From assembly GCA_022432975.1 (NCBI GenBank), contig CM039512.1, positions 41,399,501 to 41,463,500 on the forward strand: a stretch of DNA of 64,000 bases, in the 5' to 3' direction. Shown here piece by piece: positions 35,258-45,292 of the stretch (position 1 is its first letter; each line of letters starts with the position of its first letter). This DNA comes from Begonia masoniana. Taxonomy: Eukaryota; Streptophyta; Magnoliopsida; Cucurbitales; Begoniaceae. The notes under the pieces were generated by a model that searched no databases, was not told the origin of the DNA, and worked only from the letters and a program-made list of their open reading frames with translations. Made by a program: the position numbers and the translations under genes.

Positions 35258-36757
35258 AAATTTTCAAATTTTCAAATTTTCAAATTTTCAAATTTTCAAA
35301 TTTTCAAATTTTCAAATTTTCAAATTTTCAAATTTTCAAATTTTCAAATTTTCAAATTTTCAAATTTTCAAATTTTCAAATTTTCAAATTTTCAAATTTT
35401 CAAATTTTCAAATTTTCAAATTTTCAAATTTTCAAATTTTCAAATTTTCAAATTTTCAAATTTTCAAATTTTCAAATTTTCAAATTTTCAAATTTTCAAA
35501 TTTTCAAATTTTCAAATTTTCAAATTTTCAAATTTTCAAATTTTCAAATTTTCAAATTTTCAAATTTTCAAATTTTCAAATTTTCAAATTTTCAAATTTT
35601 CAAATTTTCAAATTTTCAAATTTTCAAATTTTCAAATTTTCAAATTTTCAAATTTTCAAATTTTCAAATTTTCAAATTTTCAAATTTTCAAATTTTCAAA
35701 TTTTCAAATTTTCAAATTTTCAAATTTTCAAATTTTCAAATTTTCAAATTTTCAAATTTTCAAATTTTCAAATTTTCAAATTTTCAAATTTTCAAATTTT
35801 CAAATTTTCAAATTTTCAAATTTTCAAATTTTCAAATTTTCAAATTTTCAAATTTTCAAATTTTCAAATTTTCAAATTTTCAAATTTTCAAATTTTCAAA
35901 TTTTCAAATTTTCAAATTTTCAAATTTTCAAATTTTCAAATTTTCAAATTTTCAAATTTTCAAATTTTCAAATTTTCAAATTTTCAAATTTTCAAATTTT
36001 CAAATTTTCAAATTTTCAAATTTTCAAATTTTCAAATTTTCAAATTTTCAAATTTTCAAATTTTCAAATTTTCAAATTTTCAAATTTTCAAATTTTCAAA
36101 TTTTCAAATTTTCAAATTTTCAAATTTTCAAATTTTCAAATTTTCAAATTTTCAAATTTTCAAATTTTCAAATTTTCAAATTTTCAAATTTTCAAATTTT
36201 CAAATTTTCAAATTTTCAAATTTTCAAATTTTCAAATTTTCAAATTTTCAAATTTTCAAATTTTCAAATTTTCAAATTTTCAAATTTTCAAATTTTCAAA
36301 TTTTCAAATTTTCAAATTTTCAAATTTTCAAATTTTCAAATTTTCAAATTTTCAAATTTTCAAATTTTCAAATTTTCAAATTTTCAAATTTTCAAATTTT
36401 CAAATTTTCAAATTTTCAAATTTTCAAATTTTCAAATTTTCAAATTTTCAAATTTTCAAATTTTCAAATTTTCAAATTTTCAAATTTTCAAATTTTCAAA
36501 TTTTCAAATTTTCAAATTTTCAAATTTTCAAATTTTCAAATTTTCAAATTTTCAAATTTTCAAATTTTCAAATTTTCAAATTTTCAAATTTTCAAATTTT
36601 CAAATTTTCAAATTTTCAAATTTTCAAATTTTCAAATTTTCAAATTTTCAAATTTTCAAATTTTCAAATTTTCAAATTTTCAAATTTTCAAATTTTCAAA
36701 TTTTCAAATTTTCAAATTTTCAAATTTTCAAATTTTCAAATTTTCAAATTTTCAAAT
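35258..36757. repeat. (AAATTTTC)n, about 187 copies
   Basis: 1.5 kb of an 8-bp repeat with no visible interruption. It is flanked by a near-identical direct repeat of about 70 bases (about 35186-35257 and 36770-36845) containing GATGTCTTCACGTGGAGATT. A 2-3 copy seed of the same octamer lies nearby in element L at 34855-34880. Confidence 0.98.
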
Positions 36758-37385
36758 TATGTTAAAAGCGGGAATTAATGATGTCTTCACGTGGAGATTG
36801 GAAGACAAGGTGTAGGGTTAAGGGTTTAATGGTAATTTAAGAAAAGAGTTGAAAATTCCAAAATTTAAATATGTGAAAAAGTCAAAAGTATCTAAACAAC
36901 AATAGGAAAGAAGATTTTGGTAATGGAAAATGAATGGAGGAAGTGGTGAAGGTGACAGCCAGTTGGGGGAGGAAAAGGGAGGTGGCTTTACAATTTTAAA
37001 GAATTTGTGGTGAAAATAAAAGAAGGAAGAAATTACTTTAAATTTTCAAAAATTGTGGAAAAACATAACATTTTCTTCTTTCTTCTCCCTGCTATCGTGT
37101 GAACCCTCCATAGCCGCTCTATCTCTCTCTCCTTAGCTTCTCAGGTGACTTTAAGGTAAACTTCATGGGTTTTGATTTTTATAAATTAGAGGAAGTTTGA
37201 GAGTGTTTTAGTGAGTTTTGGTTGGATTTTGTGAAAACCCTAGTTTTGGGATTCCGAAATTTGGTTTCCAATTGGTTGATTTCTTTCCAAATTGGTTGGT
37301 TTAGTTGTTGAATGGATAGTTTAGGTTAATTGAGTGATTAGATAAAGGATTGGATGGAAGTTACACAAACCGGGTTGGAACACTT

Positions 37386-37402
37386 GGGGGGGGGGGGGGG
37401 GG
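37386..37402 (+). repeat. G17 homopolymer
   Basis: Seventeen consecutive G in LTR E2, near CACTTG and before CCGATTC. It could form a G-quadruplex and is a likely sequencing-error site. Confidence 0.8.
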
Positions 37403-37938
37403 CCGATTCTGTTGAGTGGTTTTCGGGTTGGGTAATATGTTTATTTGGTTAAATTAAGTATTTCAATGGATAGTAGACGTGTAGAGGTTTCCGAATTGGG
37501 GTGGCACGTCAAAATCCGTTGAAAAACGAGAAAGTTATGGCCGTTTGAAGTTGGACGCTAAAAAGTGTGCATAAAATCGGGTTTTAGTGTTTTAAGAGTG
37601 AAATTGTTTTAAGTGTTGTTTAGTTTTAGTTAGAAAATCCTTTAGAGTTTATTGGTAACTTACCAAGTTAAGTTTTTGTTATTTTAGGTCATCGAGCTAG
37701 TGAAGTGATCGGACGAAGTGAGTAATTACGAACCGAGCGACCAGGTAAGTAGTGGATGCGTGTGTTTTGCCTTCAGGCCTACACCATGGAACGGTAGGAA
37801 ATTGTTTGTTTGGTTGTATGGTTGTTGTATTGTTTGTTTGTTTGTATGGTTGCTTTGTCTTGTATGTAGTTTGTGTGGCGGTGAGTTGAAATGAAAAAAG
37901 GGTAGTGTGAGCTTGAAAGGTAAGGGGAATAGTGTAGT

Positions 37939-38301
37939 TGTAGCATCCCTAATACTGTACCCCAAATTCCCGTACATATTTTTTTTATCCCTATACTTTA
38001 AATAAACTCTATGCGGAATTTAAATCGAAAGAGCCTCAGCGATCGATTGCCCTCTTTCCTTTCTGCAGTTTTGACGATTCTGCCCTCCCCTTTGTTTTAT
38101 TTGTAAATTGTTTTAATTATAGTTTTAATTGTTTTAAATGTTTTATTCAATTGTTTTATTAAATTTCTTTAACATTTGTTTTTTTAACAATTTTCTAAAC
38201 GAACTTAGATTTCGATTTAAATTCCGCCTAGAGTTTATTTAAATTATAGGGATAAAAAAAATATGTACGGGAATTTGGGGTACAGTATTAGGGACGCTAC
38301 A
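37939..38301. mobile_element. Foldback element N with LTR-like ends, TSD GTAGT
   Basis: The ends are TGTAGCATCCCTAATACTG and its complement CAGTATTAGGGACGCTACA, flanked by GTAGT at 37934-37938 and 38302-38306. The inverted arms are about 92 bases with three or so mismatches. The left arm plus loop (AATTCCCGTA..., GCGATCGATTGCC) resemble the 3' end of group III LTRs such as D and R, read inward. It is 363 bp with no coding sequence. Confidence 0.85.
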
Positions 38302-38306
38302 GTAGT

Positions 38307-38640
38307 GCCATCCTGGGAGCAAGACTCGGATGGAGACGCATCTTGGGAGCAAGACTCAGATGTGATTGGGTAGTGCCCTCTTGGGAGCGAGACTCGGAGG
38401 GTTAGGGCCATCTTGGGAGCGAGACTCGGATGGATACGCATCTTGGGAGCGAGACTCAGATGTGTAATTGGTGATTGGGTTAGGGCCATCTTGGGAGCGA
38501 GACTCAGATGTGTAATAGGTGATTGGGTTAGGGCCATCTTGGGAGCGAGACTCAGATGTGTACTAGGTGATCGGGTAGTGCCATCTTGGGAGCGAGACTC
38601 AAATGGAAATGCCTCTTGGGAGCTAGACTCGGATGTGTGA
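38307..38640 (+). repeat. About 48-bp repeat in LTR E2
   Basis: Around eight copies of CATCTTGGGAGCGAGACTC followed by a variable spacer with GTGATTGGGTTAGGGC. They lie between foldback N and the 3' stem arm. Confidence 0.85.
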
Positions 38641-39172
38641 TAGGGTTGTGTGAGGGTCGTGTATGCATGTTTATATTTGTTATTATCTACTTGCTAAGCG
38701 TAAGCTTACGTGTGTGTACGTGTTCTATGGTGTAGGTAACAACACAGATACAGGTGAGGTAGAGGAGACGACCGAGGACTAGGCAGCAGTCGGAGGAGTA
38801 CGGGGTGCGCCGGTGCAGGCTATTGTCTGGGCGTCTGGACCACTGTCTTCCTCGGGTAGTGTGGAAGGTGAATGTCTTGTTGTAGATGGGTATTTGTAAG
38901 TGTTTTGTAAAGATTTTGTTTTGGAGATAAGTTAGAAAAAGTGGAAGGTTTTAGTACATTGTAGTTGTATATGTTTTCGTAATTATTTTGAAGATTTGTG
39001 AGTCGATAGGGTTGTTGATAGTGTTTGAACGTATTTTGGACATGTTTCCCAACAAAATTCAAGGGTTCGAAAAACCCGAATATCGAGTCAAAAATTTATC
39101 AAAAACTATTTTAAACACGGTTTGGGTTCACAAAGTAGCGCACCGAGCCTGGAAGGGTTTGGGGGCGTTACA

Positions 39173-39744
39173 CTAAGACCTTGCTCAAATTGTTGAGCCT
39201 TCGCTGCTTTATTAGGAATGAACTGCCCCGCATACCTTGACAATTCCTTAAATTTGGTTTGATACTCTAAAACGCTCATGCATTTTTGGGTAAACTCTAA
39301 GAATTTCTTAGTTTTGGCTTGTCTAACATATTTAGGAAATAATCTATCCAAGAAGATACTTTCAAATTGTCCCTAACCTAATTGGTCACCTAAGGATACT
39401 TTAGTCTGATTCCACCACTCATCCACCTTTTCATTTAATTGATTTACGGCAAACTTAACTTTGAATTCATCCTGAATTCCAACCCAATCAAACTTCTTCT
39501 TCAACTGCCTCACCCATTCCTTAGCTATGGCTGGGTTGCCCTTTCCCGTAAACACCGAAGGTTTGACTTTCTGAAACCTATCCATCAATTTCATCTCAGT
39601 CGAGTCCGTACTCACAACTCTTTCGTAGCTCTACTGAGCAACATTCCTTGTCACGATATCCGTTAGAGCTACAATAGCTCTTCGCATCTTCGCAATCTCA
39701 TCTTCCCAATTTTCATTCCCACTTGTAGATCCTTCTCCGTCCAT
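39173..39744 (-). pseudogene. gag of element L, N-terminal segment
   Basis: The frame begins with ATG at 39742-39744 (MDGEGSTSGNENWEDEI). After an in-frame TAG near 39630 it continues with MDRFQKVKPSVFTGKGNP, AKEWVRQLKKKFDWVGI, the KVDEWWNQTK block, an in-frame TAG at 39373-39375, then DRLFPKYVRQAK, FLEFTQKCMSVLEYQTKF, LSRYAG and FEQGLR. This is the retrotransposon gag domain of Ty3/gypsy elements, which forms the particle that packages the RNA. The start lies 113 bases after the primer-binding site. It is dead because of the stops and the E2 insertion at 39173. Confidence 0.87.
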
Positions 39745-39856
39745 CTACAAATAAATCACATATTAATCAGATAAATGTTCACCACCAAGGCAATACAAGA
39801 GGCATTCTAAACATAGTTACTAACTTCCCCCCAACCAATTAGAACTATTATGTATA

Positions 39857-39868
39857 GCTCTGATACCA
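39857..39868 (-). other. Primer-binding site of element L (tRNA-iMet type)
   Basis: The minus strand reads TGGTATCAGAGC exactly, three bases from the LTR end at 39872. Confidence 0.9.
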
Positions 39869-41669
39869 TACTGTTAGCACCTGATTCTTCTCCGAATCGT
39901 ATCCCCACGAATTAGGATTCCCGAGGTATAAAATTCAAACCAACAACGACGACGACGACCTGGTCAACTAACAGACGTTCCCTAAGTGGGAACCTTCACA
40001 CACTGTAACGCCCCAGAACCCACCCTGGCTCGGTACGCTACATGGCTCACACTAACCCCGATGAAAACGACGTTTAAACCTAATTTAAAATAATTTTCAT
40101 AAACCCTAAAACATAAAATAAAACTGACACAACGGAATTTAAAACTAAATCTCTCAAAGCTCTCTTATGTCATACCTACCTGCCTAGACTCCCTAATTCC
40201 CTTACTCCTAACCTTTAAGCACCACGGCGTCCTTTCCAAAAATTTCGGCAAAGTAACGCCTGAAAATGGTGCCTCCAAAATGCTAGGTACCTGCAAACAA
40301 TTAAATCCCAGCCAATCCAGAATATTCTTACTCAACTATCCAGCATACGAAATCTCCAAATAACAGTAAAGAGAGAAACTATACTACTAACATCCCTAAG
40401 TGAAGAAAATTCACAGTATAGGGCGACGCATCACCCTTAACTATGACTATATACAACAATACAATAACTCTCAAAACATTAACAAAAAAGAGACACATAA
40501 TCCCATCATTTCCACAACCAGACATCGACAATAAACTATCGAAATACAAAGTCCCACATTTTCCCGAAGACCATGGTTGAGTCGCCCCGACAATAGCCTG
40601 CACCGGCATACTCCATGCATCACCAACTGCTGCCTAGTCCTGGGCTGTCTCATCCATCTCACCTGAATAAATCTTGTCACCTACACCATAGAACACAAAA
40701 CGTAAGCCTAATGCTTAGCAAGTAGGGAAATAATGCACAACAACACACTAAATGCTCGACTCAACCCTAACATGCAGTTTCTACACACTCAGTTGCTTTC
40801 TTTTCATTCAGGTTGCATTATCTTTCACTTCCAGGTGAATCAAGTAGGCACACGCCCCCACACAGTCCAGGACGGCCACACCTTGATCCACGGAGCTAGA
40901 CCAGAGGCACACGTCCCAACACAGTCCAGGACGGCCAACCGTGTAACGCCCCCGAACCCACCCTGGCTCGGTGCGCCACTTTGCTAACCAATCTCTCGCT
41001 AAAACCTCATTAAAAAAATAAAATTAACACCGATGGATTTAAACTAAATCTCCTAAAACTCTTTTAGGTCATACCTAGTTGCCTAGACTCCTTTAATCCT
41101 AACCTTTAAGCATCACGGCATCCTTCCCGAAAATTTTGAAAAAGTAACGCCTGAAAATGGTGCCTCCAAAATGCTAGATACCTGCATACAATCCAATCCC
41201 AAACAATCCAGAATAATCTTACTTCACTAACCAGCTATCCACTCAACAATCCCACATATAAAAACCTCCAAATACAGGGCGACACATCACCCTTAACCTA
41301 ACTATATACAACAAATACAATTAGTTACGCTTTGCCATCATTTCTACAAACAGACATCTAAAATAAACTATCAAATAAAAAGCCCCACATCTCCCGAAGA
41401 CCATGGTGGAGTCGCCCCGACAACTGCCTGCATCAACGATGCCTTATTCTTTAATACAGTACGACAACGCAACACACCAACACCAAAAACAAACACCAAA
41501 CAACAATAACCAAGCAATTCATTCCCACATTAATCAATATAAACCACAATAAGCAATTCATTCTCACACAACTCAATATAAACAACACACAATGCAATCA
41601 ACCTAACACATGTAGTTTGTAACACTCAGTTGTGCTTATTTGCTGTTAGCCAGTCATCCTTCATAGAGA

Positions 41670-42090
41670 TCCCCTCGGGGTGCTACACACCAGCACCTCA
41701 GCCCGACAAGGCACACTATTCAGGATTTCGTGTTTTAGCCGGTCATCTCTCATAGAGTTCCCCTCGGGGTGCTACACGAGCACTACTCCCTGATGAGGCA
41801 GTAAATCCTTCTGAGGTGCTCCATGAGCACTACTCCCCGGCAAGGCATGTCGAGACCCTCTCGAGGTGCTCCACGAGCACTACTCCCTAAGGAGGCAGTA
41901 AATCCTTCTGAGGTGCTCCACGAGCACTACTCCCCGGCAAGGCATGTCGAGACCCTCTCGAGGTGCTCCACGAGCACTACTCCCCGATGAGGCAGCTCTA
42001 CTCAACATTACTGTTCAGTGCAATGCACCCCTTATAGAGACCCTACCAAGGTGCTCCACTAGCACTACTCCCCGGCAAGCAACTCTACTC
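41670..42090. repeat. About 48-bp alternating repeat in LTR P
   Basis: Roughly eight copies of AGGTGCTCCACGAGCACTAC followed by alternating tails (CCCCGGCAAGGCATGTC or CCCTAAGGAGGCAG). Confidence 0.75.
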
Positions 42091-42144
42091 GGAATAACTA
42101 TGCATTTCTCACTATCTCTTTACCTTTAATACTCACTCATCAAA

Positions 42145-42395
42145 CCCGTGCTCACAACTCATGCTCATTCATCATCAAACCCGTGCTCACAACTCATGCT
42201 CACTCATCCTCAAACCCGTGCTCACAACTCATGCTCACTCATCATCAAAGCCGTGCTCACAACTCATGCTCACTCATCATCAAACCCGTGCTCACAACTC
42301 ATGCTCACTCATCATCAAACCCGTGCTCACAACTCATGCTCACTCATCATCAAACCCGTACTCACAACTCATGCTCACTCAATGCACAACATAAA
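42145..42395. repeat. 35-bp repeat, seven copies, in LTR P
   Basis: Units of 35 bp containing CCCGTGCTCACAACTCATGC, with few substitutions (CCTC, AAAGCC, GTACTC). Confidence 0.9.
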
Positions 42396-43330
42396 ATAAC
42401 CACAACAACCAAACAATCACCAAACAACAACGAACAAACAATACCAAACAACAACAACCACAATAAATCCTACCGTTCCATGGTGTAGGCCCGAAAGCAA
42501 AACACAAACGTCCTCTACTTACCTGGAGTCCTAGCTCGCTGGGTTTGGCACATCACGTCACCTATGGCTCGACCTACGACAAATAGTCAAACTTTATTAA
42601 AATCAAACCTACATCAACCAATTACTCTCAAACTACTATTTCTAGCATAATCCAACAAAAACCTAACTAAACGGGCCACTAATTTATGTTCGGTAAAAAC
42701 CGAGCCTAAACTTCAAACGCGCATAACTTTTGCGTCGGTTATCGGAATCGAACGATTCCAGCGGCCACGTACTCCCCTAATAACTTATTTTAATGTGCCA
42801 AAAGAAATTTAAAAAAAAACGACCGTAGCTAGGTCAAATTGGCAAAAACCCAAACTGCCAATTTACCAGAAATTTTCCCTATTTTGGTTTTTCATCAAAT
42901 TCCACTCAATTCCTCACCAATCAACCATATCTAGCTTCAATTAACATAATCTAACCAAAAACCCCGAGAATACACAGCAAAACCGAAATGCCCTAAATCG
43001 GGCTTCACTGAATTTTGCCCAAACAAGGCTCATCACGGCCAGGCGATGAAAACCGGTCCAAGGGTCGGAAACCCACGCCGGAGGTGACCAAAATCGGCCG
43101 GTCATCGGAGCTTAAACTCGCTAATCACCCTCGGCCACGACAGAACCGAAAAACAGGGCAAAAATGGCTTACCCAATGGATTGTGCGCGGAGACGGGCCG
43201 GAGTCTGCTCATCACCGTCGTCCGGCCGGAGAGCGTCGAAAAACGCCGTCGGTTTTGGTCGGAGAACATCGCCTCCCGTCGCTCTCCCCTCTCCCCTGCA
43301 TCTCGGCCCTCGGCGCTCGGGCATTCGACG

Positions 43331-43355
43331 AACAACAGAATGTCATTCTGTTGTT
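43331..43355 (-). other. Hairpin near the 5' end of LTR P
   Basis: AACAACAGAATG at 43331-43342 is followed by T and then CATTCTGTTGTT at 43344-43355, a 12-bp perfect inverted repeat. Confidence 0.6.
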
Positions 43356-43724
43356 TTTAGTTTTTATTTTAATAATAATAATAATAATAAAACTAAAACT
43401 ATTTCTTTAATTTAAACTAGCTAATTACCATTTTACCCTCCCGTACATTCAGCCATAACGTAACGAACCCACGATAAATCTCTCACCTCACCCTCAGTCT
43501 AACTCCTCCATCGAAATTCCCGAGCATAACTAATTAACCCAATAACTAACATAACTTAAATTAATCAAATCTAATTCTTAAATTATAACCCACAGCTTAA
43601 TTTCACTGAAAAATACTCGAACCTAAAACCATTCACTTTTCTTTTAAATTAAGTAAAACAACCTATTTTATTATTCTTAAAATCCCGGGTGTTACAAACC
43701 GAATCTCCCCCAGTCGATCGTAGA

Positions 43725-43857
43725 ATCCTCATTATGCCTTCCGGCACGAGCAGGTCGAGGCATTCAGAATCCCCATTGTGCCTATCAGCACGAGCAGGTC
43801 GAGGCATTCAGAATCCCCAGTGTGCTTATCAGAACGAGCAGGTCGAGGCATTCATAC
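43725..43857. repeat. 44-bp repeat, three copies, in 3' LTR of O
   Basis: Units contain GCACGAGCAGGTCGAGGCAT. The other LTR of the same element has about fifteen copies at 49110-49735. Confidence 0.9.
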
Positions 43858-44963
43858 TCACGACACATTACGTACATTAGCATAGCATCTCGAATAGAAT
43901 CCCTCGCGGGGTGCTCAACGAGCCACTAGCCCGACGAAGCTATTCTACTCCGAGACCACGTTGCAATCAATTCTTATCTTTTCGTTTCATTCTCACCACT
44001 CAAGCATGCAAAACACGTGGTTTCGTAGTTTAGAAAACAATGATGCATGAAACACGATGCATGACACAAAGCAAAACAAGCAAACAAACAACCATTCCCT
44101 ACTGTTCTATGGTGTAGACCCGAAGGCAACAAACAAGCACTCCACTACTTACCTGGCGTCCTAGCTCGCTGAGGATACTCGGTTACCTGTCCATCTACAG
44201 CTCGACCTACGACAATTATTCAAACTTCATTAAAATCAAGCCTACATTCACTAATTACGCTCAAATTACTATTTCTAGCCTAATCCAACTAAAACCTAAC
44301 TAAACGGGCCACTAATTTGGGTTCGGTAAAAACCAACTCGAACTTCAAACGTGCATAACTTTCGCGTCGGATATCAGAATCGAACAATTTCAGTGGCCAC
44401 GTACTCTTCTAATAATCTATTTTAACCTACCAAAATGAATTTTAAAACAAACGATCGTAGCTAGGTCAAAAAGGGCAAAACTCGATTCTGCCCTAACCTG
44501 GAAATTTTCCCCTTTCCGATTTTCTATCAAAACTCCCTCAATTCCTCACTAATCTATCAAATTCTAACCTATTATGCATACTTTAACAAAATATAAAGTT
44601 TCCAAATCCAGAACCCCCAAAATCACAGCACACACCTCACGGTTTTCACTCAGAAAACAAGGGTATTCAAGCCCTCCATGGATCGCCCCTCTCACACCAC
44701 TAAATTCCCCACAATTCCGTCACAAAACAACCAAGAAATCGACCCAACCCGCCGACTACCCCCACGGCCGAATAACAGAGAGGAACAGGGAGGAGAAGCT
44801 ACCTATTTTTTGGTCAGGTCTAGCACGGAAAACCGAACCCGCTCTGGCTTCAGCTCGGCGGAGGTCGCTCGCCTGAGCAGTGGCCGAAGCTGCGGGGTCG
44901 CCGGAGAAGAGACGTCGCTCGGCTCTCTCTCTCTTGCATCGGGAGCTCGGGCCGAAGAGAAAC

Positions 44964-44990
44964 AGAATGGCTTCTTCGCGAAGCCATTCT
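44964..44990 (-). other. Hairpin near the 5' end of 3' LTR of O
   Basis: AGAATGGCTTC and GAAGCCATTCT form a perfect 11-bp stem around TTCGC. The region is deleted in the right LTR of O (near 50845). Confidence 0.65.
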
Positions 44991-45273
44991 ATTTTTCTAT
45001 AAAAAATATTTTAATTTTTTTATTTTATTTAATCTTTTTGTTATGTTATGTATTTATCTAAAGCAAATTACTAAATCGCCCTCACGTATTTTCAGCCACT
45101 TCGAATTTCATTCAATATCGTTCTTAAATTGTAGCCCCAGCTTAATTTCACTGGAAATACCCGAACCTAAATAAAACCATTCACTTTTCTTTTAAATTAA
45201 TTAAAACAACCTATTTTATTATTTTTTTATTTTCTCTCAAATTTTCCTTAAAAAAAAAATCCCGGGTGTTACA

Positions 45274-45292
45274 ATCCACCCTCCTTACAAAA
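45274..45292 (-). other. Polypurine tract of O
   Basis: The minus strand reads TGTAAGGAGGGTGGAT next to the LTR start at 45273. Confidence 0.8.

Larger units (their letters stand above)
34991..39172 (+). mobile_element. Solo LTR E2 (group II), TSD CTAAG, inside gag of L
   Basis: The ends are TGTAACACCCAGAAAATT and GTTTGGGGGCGTTACA, flanked by CTAAG at 34986-34990 and 39173-39177. At 4182 bp it holds the 8-bp array (35258-36757), a G17 run (37386-37402), the module (CCAGGTAAGTAG 37741-37752, 5' arm 37778-37792, 3' arm 38722-38736), foldback N and a 48-bp repeat. The 3' end carries the group II signature AAAGTAGCGCACCGAGC. Confidence 0.93.
40942..43696 (-). mobile_element. Solo LTR P (group II), TSD AACCG, inside O
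   Basis: The ends are TGTAACGCCCCCGAACCC and CCCGGGTGTTACA, flanked by AACCG at 40937-40941 and 43697-43701. The empty site GGCCAACCGAATCTCCCC is present in the other LTR of O at 49064-49081. It is 2755 bp with two repeat arrays and a hairpin at 43331-43355. The 5' arm is at about 42474-42488; the matching 3' arm is absent. Confidence 0.94.
40004..45273 (-). mobile_element. 3' LTR of O, split by solo LTR P
   Basis: Without P it is about 2.5 kb. It has the 3' arm 40681-40695 and the 5' arm 44103-44117 (15 of 15 complementary), three copies of the 44-bp repeat (43725-43857), a hairpin at 44964-44990, and the LTR start ACACCCGGG on the minus strand at 45273. Confidence 0.9.

Noticed and set aside
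43015..43410. Arg/Pro-rich frame of 131 codons in LTR P
   Set aside because: It lies in the GC-rich LTR leader. Homologous stretches in E, O and S do not keep the frame.
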